Position numbers and translations under genes: made by a program. From RYN-230 sp963814645 (lineage in GTDB: Bacteria; Actinomycetota; Actinomycetes; Streptosporangiales; Streptosporangiaceae), in NCBI GenBank assembly GCA_963814645.1, contig CAWFDX010000004.1:2666001-2730000 (forward strand): a DNA stretch of 64,000 nt. Direction: 5' to 3'. The notes below the pieces were generated by a model. The model searched no databases. It was not told the origin of the DNA and saw only the letters and a list, made by a program, of their open reading frames with translations. Shown piece by piece: positions 47,606-58,273 of the stretch (position 1 is its first letter; each line of letters starts with the position of its first letter).

Positions 47606-48442
47606 ATGATTTCACAGGACCGGGACTACGAGGACATCCTCCGCGACGCGCTGCGCGCGGCGGCGGAGTCCGTCGAGCCTGCCAGTGACGGCCTAGAGCG
47701 GATCCGTCACCGGTCGCATTCGCGTCGGTCTGCCCGTTCCATGCTGGCCTCGGCCGCGGACTGGCTCTGGCTCTACCGGATCCGGCTGTCTGTCCGGCTG
47801 GAATCCTTTCGCTCGGAGCTGAGCGAGCGCGGCATCGGCCGGTCACCTACCGGTGCACACCGCGCTGGCCGAACGCGAGCTGGTAAGACGTCTGGGCGTC
47901 TCGGCCCGGCCGCTGCGTGGCTCAAGCCCGCGTTCGCGGTCGGGGCCGTAGTCGCCGTCGTGGTGGTCGGTGTGGTCACGCTGAACCGGACGCAGGAGGC
48001 GGTGTTCACGCCGACCAACTCGGTCACCTCACCGGGCCACCACCGTGCGCGGGTCGGCGCCACCGGCCTGGCCAATCCCGGGCGGGTGCAGAGCGGCGTC
48101 AGCCCGAGTCTGCCGCCCGTCGTGTCCAAGGCGAAGAGCGCGCTCATCTCCCCGCTGCCCGATGCAACCTGCACCCCAGCGCCGACGCCGACGCCGAGCG
48201 GCACCCCGGCGCCGACAACCAGCGCTTCGGCCAGCCCGACGCCGACGTCGAGCGGCACCGCGACGGCCAGCCCGACGCCTGCGCCGAGCAACACCGGCAG
48301 CCCCTCGCCGACCGCCCACCCGGGGAGCAGCAGCAGCACAACCAGCGCCGTGCTGCGCGCCGCGTTCGCCCCGGACACCGGTGGTGGCGCGCTGGACATC
48401 ACCTGCAGCACGGCCACCCCGAAGGCCAGCGCCAAGTCCTAG
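47606..48442 (+). CDS. Single-pass membrane protein downstream of the ECF sigma factor, possible anti-sigma
   Basis: 278 residues. A cytoplasmic N-terminal region (about 1-108) with DRDYEDILRDALRAAAESVEPASDGLERIRHR is followed by one membrane helix (AVGAVVAVVVVGVVTL) and an external domain dominated by Pro/Thr/Ser repeats (PTPTPSGTPAPTTSASASPTPTSSGT). It lacks the HxxxCxxC zinc motif of ZAS anti-sigma factors, so the anti-sigma role rests on gene order and topology only. The two external Cys could form a disulfide. Confidence 0.7.
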   Translation: MISQDRDYEDILRDALRAAAESVEPASDGLERIRHRSHSRRSARSMLASAADWLWLYRIRLSVRLESFRSELSERGIGRSPTGAHRAGRTRAGKTSGRLGPAAAWLKPAFAVGAVVAVVVVGVVTLNRTQEAVFTPTNSVTSPGHHRARVGATGLANPGRVQSGVSPSLPPVVSKAKSALISPLPDATCTPAPTPTPSGTPAPTTSASASPTPTSSGTATASPTPAPSNTGSPSPTAHPGSSSSTTSAVLRAAFAPDTGGGALDITCSTATPKASAKS

Positions 48443-48473
48443 CCGGGGAGACCACCCCGCGGGCCCCCCGGCT
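48441..48473 (+). terminator. Possible terminator of the ECF sigma operon
   Basis: AGCCGGGG and CCCCGGCT form a perfect 8-bp stem with a 17-base loop, beginning at the stop codon of the membrane protein. It lies before the convergent rsmE. Confidence 0.4.
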
Positions 48474-48575
48474 TCGCGCCGAACGTCGGCTCGACGAGCA
48501 CCCGCCTGCGGCGAACCCCGGCAGCGCCGGCGCACCTGCCGTCCATCTCGCATCGCATCCGACCCGCTGCGCGCC

Positions 48576-49256
48576 TCACCAGCGGTTGAGGCGACTGAGC
48601 AGGACGGCGGCCGCGACCGCACCGGCGGTGGACGCGCGGAGCACGGTCGGTCCGAGATGCGCGCTGACCGCGCCGGCCACGGCCAGGGCGCTGGTCTCGT
48701 CTGGGGTGACGCCGCCCTCCGGGCCGACGACCAGCAGGATCTCCCCGGAGCCAGGCAGCGGCAGCGCACCCAGCGCGGTGTCTGCGTCCGGGGCGAGCAC
48801 GATCGCGCAGGCCGCGGCGGCCACCCGGGCGGTCACCCCGGGCAGCCCGGCCGAGCCGGTCACCTCGGGGAACCGGGCCCGGCGGGCCTGCTTGCCCGCT
48901 TCCCGGGCGGTGGACCGCCACCGGCCGAGCGCCCGGTCCCCACGCTCCCCCGACCAGCGCACCACACAGCGCTGCGCGGCCCAGGGGATCACCACGTCCA
49001 CGCCGACCTCGGTCATCAGCTCGACCGCCAGTTGGCCGCGCTCCCCCTTGGGAATGGCCTGGGCCACGGCCACGGCCGGGTCGGCGGGCGGGATCATGCG
49101 CCGGTCCTGCACGGCCAGTTCCAGCGTCCCGCGCTGGGCCCGGGTGACCACGCACTCGGCCAGTTGCCCGGCGCCGTCGGTCAGGTCCACCCGCTCGCCC
49201 GCGGTGAGCCTGCGCACGTCGGCCGCGTGCCGGCCTTCCGGCCCAGACAGCACCAC
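48576..49256 (-). CDS. rsmE: 16S rRNA m3U1498 methyltransferase RsmE, N-terminus apparently missing its start
   Basis: 226 residues from the first available start, GTG 49256. LSGPEGRHAADVRRLTAGERVDLTDG is the PUA-like domain, and AIPKGERGQLAVELMTEVGVDVVIPW, EAGKQARRARFPEV and ILLVVGPEGGVTPDETSAL (SAM-binding trefoil knot) complete the SPOUT enzyme. Family members begin about 20 residues earlier, and that sequence (NTPPVFLADPAELAGDQV) is encoded in frame up to about 49,304 but without a start codon. Reading GTGAAC in place of GTAAC at the dnaJ stop would create a GTGA overlap and a correct start, so a one-base deletion is likely. It methylates 16S rRNA U1498. Confidence 0.9.
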   Translation of the reverse strand: MVLSGPEGRHAADVRRLTAGERVDLTDGAGQLAECVVTRAQRGTLELAVQDRRMIPPADPAVAVAQAIPKGERGQLAVELMTEVGVDVVIPWAAQRCVVRWSGERGDRALGRWRSTAREAGKQARRARFPEVTGSAGLPGVTARVAAAACAIVLAPDADTALGALPLPGSGEILLVVGPEGGVTPDETSALAVAGAVSAHLGPTVLRASTAGAVAAAVLLSRLNRW

Positions 49257-49305
49257 CTGGTCCCCAGCCAGCTCGGCCGGGTCGGCCAGGAAAACGGGTG
49301 GGGTG

Positions 49306-50451
49306 TTACCGGCCGTTGAACGCGTCCCGCAGCCGGGAGAAGAAGCCCTGCTGGCCCGGGGCGAACCGGCCCGGCGGGGTCTCCTCGCCGCGCAGCGCGG
49401 CGAGCTGCTTGAGCAGCGCCTCCTGCGGCTCGTCCAGCTTGGTCGGGGTCTCCACCGTGACGTGGATGATCAGGTCGCCGCGCCCGGAGTCGTTCAGGTG
49501 CTGCACGCCGAGCGAGTACATGGGAATGACCTGCCCGGACTGGGTGCCCGGCCGGATGTCCAGATCCCGGGGCCCATCCAGGGTCTCCACCGACAGGCTG
49601 GCGCCGAGCGCCGCGGCCACCATCGGGATGGTGACCGTGCAGTGCAGGTCATCGCCCTGCCGCTCGAAGATCGGGTGCGGGCGCTGCAGGATCTCCAGGA
49701 ACAGGTCGCCGGGCGGCCCGCCGCCGGAGCCGATCTCACCCTCGCCGGCCAGCTGGATGTGCGTGCCGTCCTCGACGCCGGCCGGGATGCGCACCTTCAT
49801 CGTGCGGCGGGTCCGCACCCGGCCGTCCCCATCGCACTCCGGGCAGGGCCGCCGGATCACGGTGCCGAACCCGCCACAGTGCGGGCACGGGCGTGACGTC
49901 ATCACCTGGCCGAGGAACGACCGGGTGACCTGGCTGACCTCACCACGGCCGCCGCAGACGTCACAGGTCTCCGGGTGGGTGCCGGGCGCGGTGCCCTCAC
50001 CGGAACAGGTCGGGCAGACCACCGCGGTGTCCACGGTCAGCTCCCGGGTGGTGCCGAACGCGCACTCGGCCAGGTCGAGCTCGACCCGGATGGTCGCGTT
50101 CCGGCCGCGGCGGGCCCGGCTCCGTGGTCCACGGCTGCCACCCGCCCCGGCTCCGAAGAACGCGTCCATGATGTCGCTGAACGGGAACCCGGCCGGGCCG
50201 AACGGCCCGGCGCCCGGGCCGCCCCCGCCGTTCGGCGCGAGCGGGTCCACGCCCTGGTCATACATCTGCCGCTTGCCGGGGTCGGAGAGCACCTCGTAGG
50301 CCTGGGTGATCTCGTTGAACCGCTCATGAGTCTGCGGATCCGGGTTCACGTCCGGGTGCAGCTCACGGGCGAGCCGCCGGTAGGCCTTCTTGATCTCGTC
50401 GGTCGGCGCGTCCCGGCGTACGCCGAGCGCGGCGTAGTAGTCAGTAGCCAC
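49306..50451 (-). CDS. dnaJ: Chaperone DnaJ
   Basis: 381 residues. The J domain contains ARELHPDVNPD (HPD motif for stimulating DnaK). A short Gly/Phe-like region follows, then four CxxCxGxG-type zinc repeats (CPTCSGEG, CDVCGGRG, CPHCGGFG, CPECDGDG) and the two C-terminal client domains. It is the hrcA-linked DnaJ2 type. Its GTG overlaps the last base of the hrcA stop. A complete co-chaperone whose dnaK partner is elsewhere. Confidence 0.96.
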   Translation of the reverse strand: MATDYYAALGVRRDAPTDEIKKAYRRLARELHPDVNPDPQTHERFNEITQAYEVLSDPGKRQMYDQGVDPLAPNGGGGPGAGPFGPAGFPFSDIMDAFFGAGAGGSRGPRSRARRGRNATIRVELDLAECAFGTTRELTVDTAVVCPTCSGEGTAPGTHPETCDVCGGRGEVSQVTRSFLGQVMTSRPCPHCGGFGTVIRRPCPECDGDGRVRTRRTMKVRIPAGVEDGTHIQLAGEGEIGSGGGPPGDLFLEILQRPHPIFERQGDDLHCTVTIPMVAAALGASLSVETLDGPRDLDIRPGTQSGQVIPMYSLGVQHLNDSGRGDLIIHVTVETPTKLDEPQEALLKQLAALRGEETPPGRFAPGQQGFFSRLRDAFNGR

Positions 50452-51464
50452 TACGACCCCGCCAGAATCTGGCCCACGTATCGTGCCACCGCGCGCACTG
50501 CTCCCATCGCCGTCGGGTAATCCATCCGTGTCGGGCCGAGCACCCCGAGCCTGGCCAGCATCTGGTCTCCGGTCCCGTACCCCGCCGCCACCACCGAGGT
50601 ACTGTGCAGCCCTTCGACAGGGTTCTCCGCGCCGATCCGGACGGTGAGGGCAGGGTGGTCGCCGGACTCGCCCAGCAACCGCATCAACACCACTTGCTCC
50701 TCCAGCGATTCCAGGACCTCGCGCAGGCCCTTGGAAAAGTCCGTCGCGGTCAGGTTGGCCGCGCCGCCGACGACGACACGCTCGTCGGTCCGCTCGACCA
50801 AAGTCTCCAGGATGACCGAGAACACCGCGGCCGCGTTGGGCCGCTCGGCCGCCTCGACCAGGGTGGGCAGATCGGCGATCACCGACGCCGCCTCGGCCAG
50901 CCGGCGCCCGTCCAGGCAGGCGTTGAGCACCGCCCGGAGCTGCATGACCGAATCCTCGTCGGCCTCGTCCGGCAGCTCCACCATGCGCTGCTCGACCCGC
51001 CCGGTGTCGGTGATCAGCACCAGCATGAGCCGCTTGGCGGTCAGCGGGACCAGCTCGACATGCCGCACCGAGGACCGGGTCAGCGATGGGTACTGCACCA
51101 CCGCGACCTGTCGGGTCAGCTGGGCCAGCAGCCGCACCGTCCGCATCACCACGTCATCCAGGTCGTACGCGCCGACCAGGAACGTCTCGATGGCCCGGCG
51201 CTCGGCCAAGGACAGCGGCTTGACCCCGGACAGCCGGTCCACGAACAGCCGGTACCCCTTGTCGGTGGGTATCCGGCCCGCGCTGGTGTGCGGCTGCACG
51301 ATGAAGCCCTGCTCTTCGAGCACGGCCATGTCGTTCCGGATGGTGGCCGGCGAGACATCCAGGTGATGCCGGTTAACCAGGGACTTCGAGCCCACCGGTT
51401 CCGTGGTGGACACGAAATCTTCCACGATCGCGCGGAGCACCGCCAGCTTGCGGTCATCGAGCAT
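50451..51464 (-). CDS. hrcA: Heat-inducible transcription repressor HrcA
   Basis: 337 residues from ATG 51464, after GGGGAGGTGGGG. The winged-helix N-terminus LDDRKLAVLRAIVEDFVSTTEPVGSKSLVNRHHLDVSPATIRNDMAVLEEQGFIVQPHTSAGRIPTDKGYR is typical, followed by the GAF-like and dimerisation domains (MRLLGESGDHPALTVRIGAEN). It represses its own operon by binding CIRCE, which lies 25 bases upstream of the start. Confidence 0.96.
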   Translation of the reverse strand: MLDDRKLAVLRAIVEDFVSTTEPVGSKSLVNRHHLDVSPATIRNDMAVLEEQGFIVQPHTSAGRIPTDKGYRLFVDRLSGVKPLSLAERRAIETFLVGAYDLDDVVMRTVRLLAQLTRQVAVVQYPSLTRSSVRHVELVPLTAKRLMLVLITDTGRVEQRMVELPDEADEDSVMQLRAVLNACLDGRRLAEAASVIADLPTLVEAAERPNAAAVFSVILETLVERTDERVVVGGAANLTATDFSKGLREVLESLEEQVVLMRLLGESGDHPALTVRIGAENPVEGLHSTSVVAAGYGTGDQMLARLGVLGPTRMDYPTAMGAVRAVARYVGQILAGS

Positions 51465-51488
51465 GTCCCCACCTCCCCTGGCGGTCCA

Positions 51489-51515
51489 CTGGCACTCCAC
51501 TACCCTGAGTGCCAA
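51489..51515 (-). promoter_or_regulatory. CIRCE operator for HrcA
   Basis: CTGGCACTC, 9 bases, GAGTGCCAA. The arms match the CIRCE consensus TTAGCACTC-N9-GAGTGCTAA with the exact 9-base spacer, and it is located just upstream of hrcA. Confidence 0.93.
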
Positions 51516-51674
51516 TTTTAAGGCGGTCCGGGCGCTCTGGCATCCAAGCGCGAGTATCGGGAGCATAGCGATTGGCGCGGAATCTGGCTCTAGTGTCCAT
51601 CTGAGCAGCGTTCTTTGCCGCCACGGCGCGCCATCACCAGCCGGTCCGGCTTGTCCGGTACCGTCCTGCGGGTT

Positions 51675-52487
51675 ATGTACGGGCGAGATGTGCTGGCCAC
51701 GGACTGGCGGAAGCGGCCGGAGCCGCCGCGGGTCGAGGCGGCCCGTGGGCTGGTCGTCGAGGAAGCAGGCGGCCAGGGTTTCTGCGGTGCCGTGGTGGCC
51801 TGCGAGAAAGACGCCGTCACGCTGGAAGACCGGTTCGGCCGCCAGCGGGTGTTCCCGTTGCGGCCAGCCGCGTTCCTGCTCGACGGCCAGCTGGTCACGC
51901 TGATCCGGCCGGCCCCGGCCCGGCCAGCCACGCCAGCCCATAACCGGTCCGGGTCAGTGGCCGTACCGGCCAGCCGGGCCCGGGTCGCCCGGGCCAGCCG
52001 GATCTACGTCGAGGGCCGGCACGACGCCGAACTGGTCGAGCAGATCTGGGGCGACGATCTGCGTGGGGTCGGCGTGGTGGTGGAGTACCTGGAGGGCGTC
52101 GATCACCTGCCCGCCACGGTGGCCAGCTTCGCGCCCGGTCCGGAGCGCCGTCTCGGCGTGCTGGTGGACCACCTCATTCCCGGGTCCAAGGAGCAGCGCA
52201 TCGCGGCCGGGGTGACGTCGCCGTACGTGCTCGTGGTCGGCCATCCGTTCGTGGATATCTGGCAGGCGGTCAAGCCGTCGGCGGTCGGCATCCCGTGCTG
52301 GCCGGAGGTGCCGCGCGGTCAGCCGTGGAAGGAAGGCGTGCTGCGCAGGCTGGGCTGGGGCACGGACACCGCGGCCGGCTGGAAGCGCATCCTGGCCGCG
52401 GCGCGCAGCTACACCGACCTGGAACCGGACCTGCTCGGCCGGGTGGAAGAGCTGATCGACTTCGTCACCGCACCGGGTACCGTCTAA
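51675..52487 (+). CDS. DUF3097 family protein (TOPRIM-like motif)
   Basis: 270 residues from ATG 51675 (MYGRDVLATDWRKRPEPPRVEAARGLVVEE), preferred over upstream starts because the N-terminus matches the family as I recall it. An N-terminal beta domain (GAVVACEKDAVTLEDRFGRQRVFPL) is followed by a region with IYVEGRHDAELVEQIWGDDLR and LGVLVDHLIPGSKE. The EGxxD and DH elements resemble the metal-binding core of TOPRIM nucleases and primases; that resemblance is my inference, and the function is not known. No ribosome site is apparent. It is divergent from hrcA. Confidence 0.82.
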   Translation: MYGRDVLATDWRKRPEPPRVEAARGLVVEEAGGQGFCGAVVACEKDAVTLEDRFGRQRVFPLRPAAFLLDGQLVTLIRPAPARPATPAHNRSGSVAVPASRARVARASRIYVEGRHDAELVEQIWGDDLRGVGVVVEYLEGVDHLPATVASFAPGPERRLGVLVDHLIPGSKEQRIAAGVTSPYVLVVGHPFVDIWQAVKPSAVGIPCWPEVPRGQPWKEGVLRRLGWGTDTAAGWKRILAAARSYTDLEPDLLGRVEELIDFVTAPGTV

Positions 52488-52560
52488 CGTTTGTCCAGCG
52501 CACGGAACTTCCGCGCGGAGAGCCCCGTTAGCCAGACCGACGTCCACAGCTACAGGAGCC

Positions 52561-52977
52561 ATGAAAAGCCGCCCGATGCAGCCCGCTGCCCAGATCGAGG
52601 CCGGCCCGCCGCCCGGCGCGGACCCGGCCGACCGCCGTGAGGTGCACCGCGCCATGCTGGCCTACCTGGGCGTGCCGTTCACCCTGTGCCTGCTGCCGCT
52701 GGCCCTGTACCTGGCCAGTCTGCGCGGCCACTCGTTCGCCCGGTGGCACGCTGGCCAGGCGCTGAACGTGGCCGTCACCGCCTTGCTCTACACCGTGTGC
52801 GGGCTGATCGTGGCCGGCGTGCTGGCTCTCGACTCGGTCCAGGTGGCCACGCTCGTCGCGGTGCCGCTGCTGGCCGTGCTGTGGATCTCGGTGCTGGTGG
52901 TGCTGGTCCGGGTGGCCAGCGCGGCGAGCCGGGGCGAGCGGCAGCCGGCGCCGCGCTGGCTGCGGCTCAATCGGTAA
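52561..52977 (+). CDS. DUF4870-like small membrane protein
   Basis: 138 residues with three hydrophobic segments (AMLAYLGVPFTLCLLPLALYLASL, ALNVAVTALLYTVCGLIVAGVLAL, VATLVAVPLLAVLWISVLVVLVRV). The segment SFARWHAGQALNVAVTALL matches the conserved H/QALN region of DUF4870. The function is unknown. Its 3' end overlaps the convergent hemW stop by 11 bases. Confidence 0.78.
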   Translation: MKSRPMQPAAQIEAGPPPGADPADRREVHRAMLAYLGVPFTLCLLPLALYLASLRGHSFARWHAGQALNVAVTALLYTVCGLIVAGVLALDSVQVATLVAVPLLAVLWISVLVVLVRVASAASRGERQPAPRWLRLNR

Positions 52978-54187
52978 CGCCGCGGATCACCGCGTCGGCG
53001 AGCAGCCGGCCGCGCCTGGTCAGCACCAGCCGGCCCGCCGCGTGCGCGGCGCTGTCGGCCAGCCCGTCCCGCACCGCGGTCCGCGCGGCCGCCTGGCCGT
53101 CCGGGCTGAGCAGGCTGACCGGGCAACCCTCGGCCAGCCGGGTGCGCAGCATGATCTCCTCCAGGCGGCGCTCCGGCCCGGTCAGCACCTCCCGGGCCTG
53201 GCCTGGGCTGGCCCCCTCGCTGATCCGGGCGGCGTAGGCAGCCGGGTGCTTGACGTTCCACCACCGGGTGCCCGCCACGTGGCTGTGCGCTCCCGGCCCG
53301 ATCCCCCACCAGTTGCCGCCGGTCCAGTACAGCCGGTTGTGCTGGCAGGCGGCCGTGGGCCCGGCGGCCCAGTTGGATACCTCGTACCAGGCCAGGCCCG
53401 CGCTGGAGAGCAGGTCATCAGCGCGTAGATAGCGTTCGGCCATGGTGTCGTCGTCTGGCTCGGCCACCTGGCCGCGGCGGATCCGGGCGGATAGCCGGGT
53501 GCCCTCCTCGATGATCAGCGCGTACGCGGAGATGTGGTCCGGGCAGGCCGCCAGCGCGGCCTCGACCGAGGCCCGCCAGTCCGCGCCGGTCTCGCCCGGC
53601 GTGCCGTAGATGAGGTCCAGGCTGACGTGCTCGAAGCCGGCCTGCCGGGCCCACCGGGCGCACTGGGCGGGCCGGCCCGGCTGATGCTCGCGGTCCAGCA
53701 CGGCCAGCACGTGCGGCACGGCGCTCTGCATGCCCAGGGAGATGCGGGTGAGGCCGGCCGCGCGCAGCCCGGCCAGCGACCGCTCGTCCACCGTCTCCGG
53801 GTTGGCCTCGGTGGTCACCTCGGCCCCGGGGGCCAGGCCGAACTCGCCGTCGATGACCCGGAGCAGCTCGCCGAGCCGACCCGGGGCCAGCAGCGTGGGC
53901 GTGCCGCCGCCGAAGAACACGGTGCGCGCCGGCGGGCACCGGTCCCCCAGCACCCGCCGGGCCAGCCGGAGCTCGGCCGCGGCCAGGCCGGGATAGCTGT
54001 CCCGGGACGCCCCGCCGCCCAGTTCGGCGGCGGTGTAGGTGTTGAAGTCGCAGTACCCGCACCGGGTGCGGCAGAACGGCACGTGCACATAGATGCCGAA
54101 CTCCGGCCCGGCCAGGCCAGACAACGCGCTGTCCGGCAGCCGTCCGTCGGCAGGCACCGGCTGGCCAGCCGGCAGCGCCCCGGGCAT
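52967..54187 (-). CDS. hemW: Radical SAM haem chaperone HemW
   Basis: 406 residues. The [4Fe-4S] motif CRTRCGYCDFNTY with a preceding FGIYVHVPF, then TVFFGGGTPTLL, TTEANPETVD, RISLGMQSAVPHVLAVLDREH and YEVSNWAAGP, are HemW signatures. The CxxxCxxC motif lacks the extra downstream Cys that HemN-type oxidases use, so it is the haem-trafficking protein and not coproporphyrinogen oxidase. It starts at ATG 54187, 2 bases after the MOSC gene stop. Confidence 0.95.
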   Translation of the reverse strand: MPGALPAGQPVPADGRLPDSALSGLAGPEFGIYVHVPFCRTRCGYCDFNTYTAAELGGGASRDSYPGLAAAELRLARRVLGDRCPPARTVFFGGGTPTLLAPGRLGELLRVIDGEFGLAPGAEVTTEANPETVDERSLAGLRAAGLTRISLGMQSAVPHVLAVLDREHQPGRPAQCARWARQAGFEHVSLDLIYGTPGETGADWRASVEAALAACPDHISAYALIIEEGTRLSARIRRGQVAEPDDDTMAERYLRADDLLSSAGLAWYEVSNWAAGPTAACQHNRLYWTGGNWWGIGPGAHSHVAGTRWWNVKHPAAYAARISEGASPGQAREVLTGPERRLEEIMLRTRLAEGCPVSLLSPDGQAAARTAVRDGLADSAAHAAGRLVLTRRGRLLADAVIRGVTD

Positions 54188-54189
54188 GG

Positions 54190-54849
54190 TCAGCCTGCCT
54201 GCCTGCTGAATATCTCAGCCGCCACATCGTCCCACTTGGGGTCACGGTCCGGGACGGCGACCAGGCGGCGCATCAGGTCCGTGTCGCCGTAGAACGCCCG
54301 CATCGCCTCGGCCACGGTCACGCTGGCCGCGGGCCGGTGCAGCACCTCGACCGGGTCGCGCGCCGCGGCCGTGCCCTCGGTGAGCACCTTGAGGTAGGCG
54401 CCGGGCCGGCCAGCCGCGGCGAACCGCTTGACCCAGCCGTGCTGGGCCGCGTACCGCTCCCCCATCCAGCCTGCGAACACGCCGCACGGGATGCGCACCG
54501 AGCGGACCTGGAGCACGGCTGTGCCGACCCGCCAGGTCTCGCCGAGCAGCGCGCCGGACACGTCCAGCCCGGCCGTGGTCAGGTTCTCGCCGAACGTGCC
54601 GTTGGGCAGCTCCAGGCCGAGCTGCTCCACCCACCAGTCCAGGTCTTCCCGGGCGTAGGCGTACACGGCCTGCTCCACGCCGCCGTGGTCCTTGGTGTCC
54701 GCCTGCTCGTCGCCCTGCACGCCGAGGCGGCCAATGGGCAGCCGCCCGGCGGCGGGCCGCTTGTCGATCGCGCTGTGCTGCGTCCGGCCGGCCCAGCCCA
54801 CGGCCTGGGCGTGGCCGGTGTTCACCGAGATGACCAGTGCGTTCGCCAC
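54190..54849 (-). CDS. MOSC domain-containing protein
   Basis: 219 residues. LGVQGDEQADTKDHGGVEQAVYAYAREDLDWW is the molybdenum-cofactor sulfurase C-terminal (MOSC) signature as in YiiM/YuaD, and FGENLTTAGLDVSGALLGETWRVG and RIPCGVFAGWMGE (conserved Cys) complete it. YiiM-like proteins reduce N-hydroxylated compounds using molybdenum cofactor. It is translated just ahead of hemW, which suggests co-expression. The start is GTG 54849. Confidence 0.9.
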   Translation of the reverse strand: MANALVISVNTGHAQAVGWAGRTQHSAIDKRPAAGRLPIGRLGVQGDEQADTKDHGGVEQAVYAYAREDLDWWVEQLGLELPNGTFGENLTTAGLDVSGALLGETWRVGTAVLQVRSVRIPCGVFAGWMGERYAAQHGWVKRFAAAGRPGAYLKVLTEGTAAARDPVEVLHRPAASVTVAEAMRAFYGDTDLMRRLVAVPDRDPKWDDVAAEIFSRQAG

Positions 54850-54917
54850 CCCTGCACGCTAATGGACGTGCCGCACCGGGTCGAACCGGTTTTGTCGGCG
54901 GCGGGAAGCCGCCTCGG

Positions 54918-54966
54918 CGCGGCGCGGCGATCGGGGGTCCGGGGGGTCGTCCTCCCGGGCTAGCAG
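54918..54966. repeat. Dispersed GC-rich repeat, copy B (intergenic)
   Basis: Same sequence and orientation as copy A in recO: GGCGCGGCGATCGGGGG, CCGGGGGGTCG, TCCTCCCGGGCTAGCA. Located between the divergent MOSC and DUF1707 genes, it can form a hairpin from CCGGGGGG and CCTCCCGG. Confidence 0.8.
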
Positions 54967-55012
54967 GCCGAAACCGCGGTTATCCTGGCAGAGGGTGCGA
55001 CGGGGAGGCGCG

Positions 55013-55513
55013 ATGAGCATGGGTCCCGGGTACGGGCTGGCGGCCGGTGGGCAGGGCGGCATGCGGGCCTCCGACGCGGACCGGGAGCGGGCCGCCGAGG
55101 TGCTCCGGACCGGGTTCGCCGAGGGCAGGCTGGACAAGGACGAGTACGACGGCCTGCTCGGCCAGGTGTACACGGCCAAGACGCACGCTGAGCTGGCCAC
55201 ACTCACCAGCCAGTTGCCGGACGGCGGCAGCAGGCTGTACCTGGCGCCGGTCTCGGTACCAGCCCGCTCCGCCGCGCCCGCGGAACGGACCAACCGACTG
55301 GCCGTGGCGTCGCTGGTTTGCGCCCTGTCGGTGTTCGTCCTCCCGCTGCCGACCTCAATCCTGGCCATCGTGTTCGGCCAGATCTCGCGCGGCCAGATCC
55401 GCCGGACCGGGGAGAAGGGCGACGGGCTGGCGCTGGCCGGGCTGGTGCTCGGCTGGGCCGAAGTGGTGCTGATCACCCTGGCCCTGGTGGCGTTCGTGGC
55501 GCTGCGCAGGTGA
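55013..55513 (+). CDS. DUF1707/DUF4190 membrane protein, copy 1
   Basis: 166 residues from ATG 55013, 4 bases after GGGGAGG. DUF1707 (MRASDADRERAAEVLRTGFAEGRLDKDEYDGLLGQVYTAKTHAELATLTSQLP) is followed by a two-helix DUF4190 part (LAVASLVCALSVFVLPLPTSILAIVFGQISRGQIRRTG and LALAGLVLGWAEVVLITLALVAFVAL). The function is unknown. It is a tandem paralogue of the next gene, which starts 58 bases downstream. Confidence 0.88.
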   Translation: MSMGPGYGLAAGGQGGMRASDADRERAAEVLRTGFAEGRLDKDEYDGLLGQVYTAKTHAELATLTSQLPDGGSRLYLAPVSVPARSAAPAERTNRLAVASLVCALSVFVLPLPTSILAIVFGQISRGQIRRTGEKGDGLALAGLVLGWAEVVLITLALVAFVALRR

Positions 55514-55571
55514 CCTTCTGCCGCGGGCCGCGGGTACCGTGAAAGCTGGGCACGTCGGCGGGAGGGCTTCG

Positions 55572-56111
55572 ATGACGTACTACCCGGGACCTGGGTACCA
55601 GATGGCGGCCGCGGCGCACGGGAACATGCGGGCGTCCGACCAGGACCGGGAACGGGCGGCCGAGGTGCTCAAGACCGGCTACGCCGAGGGCCGGGTCAAC
55701 AAGGACGAGTACGACGAGTACCTGAACCGGATCTACGCGGCCCGCACGGTCGGCGACCTGGCCACGCTGACCAGCCAGCTGCCCGGCGGCGGCGCGGCCC
55801 TGCTGCCGGTGCCGGCCAGCCCGCCGAAGACCAACTCGATGGCCGTGGGCGCGATGATCTGTGGCTTCGCCGAGTTCTTCACGTTCGGGCTGACCTCCAT
55901 CCCAGCGGTCATCCTCGGCCACGTCGCCCGCGGCCAGATCCGGCAGACCGGGGAGACCGGCGCGGGGATGGCCATGACCGGGCTGGTCCTGGGCTGGCTG
56001 GCCATTGGCCTGTGGCTGCTGTTCTGGGCCGGGGTGCTGGTGGCCGGGGTTGCCATGGGGCACGGCACCGCACACACCGTGCACATCGGCCCGGGCGGCC
56101 TGCAGGGCTGA
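55572..56111 (+). CDS. DUF1707/DUF4190 membrane protein, copy 2
   Basis: 179 residues from ATG 55572, after GGGAGGG. It has the same domain order as its neighbour: MRASDQDRERAAEVLKTGYAEGRVNKDEYDEYLNRIYAARTVGDLATLTSQLP, then SMAVGAMICGFAEFFTFGLTSIPAVILGHVARGQIRQTG and MAMTGLVLGWLAIGLWLLFWAGVLVAGVA. It arose by tandem duplication and the membrane parts have diverged. It is convergent with lepA, 18 bases apart. Confidence 0.88.
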   Translation: MTYYPGPGYQMAAAAHGNMRASDQDRERAAEVLKTGYAEGRVNKDEYDEYLNRIYAARTVGDLATLTSQLPGGGAALLPVPASPPKTNSMAVGAMICGFAEFFTFGLTSIPAVILGHVARGQIRQTGETGAGMAMTGLVLGWLAIGLWLLFWAGVLVAGVAMGHGTAHTVHIGPGGLQG

Positions 56112-56129
56112 CCCGGTAACCGCGGCCGG

Positions 56130-58034
<1,905 letters not shown>

Positions 58035-58140
58035 AGAAATCCGCCTGGTTCGAATCGGGCTTGGTTCTCCATGGTCGCATGAGGCCGCCGATGCCCGGTC
58101 CCGCGGCTGGCTGACCCGGCCCGGCCTGAGCCGCGCCGGT

Positions 58141-58170
58141 TTGGGGCCTTGGCCATAGGTAGGCTATCCT
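58141..58170 (+). promoter_or_regulatory. Putative rpsT promoter
   Basis: TTGGGG (58141-58146) and TATCCT (58165-58170) with an 18-base spacer lie about 100 bases before rpsT, leaving a GC-rich 5' leader of roughly 95 bases that could fold for feedback control. Confidence 0.45.
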
Positions 58171-58273
58171 GCTTGGTCGGAGCGTACGCGCTGCCGCCGC
58201 CTGCGGAGGCGCTGCCGGGGCGATCGCGCACCGGCCCCCGGCACCCAGACCAGATCCTTAGCGAGGCTTTCGC

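Noticed and set aside
52967..54187. Oxygen-independent coproporphyrinogen III oxidase
   Set aside because: The radical-SAM motif has only CxxxCxxC and lacks the extra Cys and N-terminal features of HemN. Its length and location match HemW.
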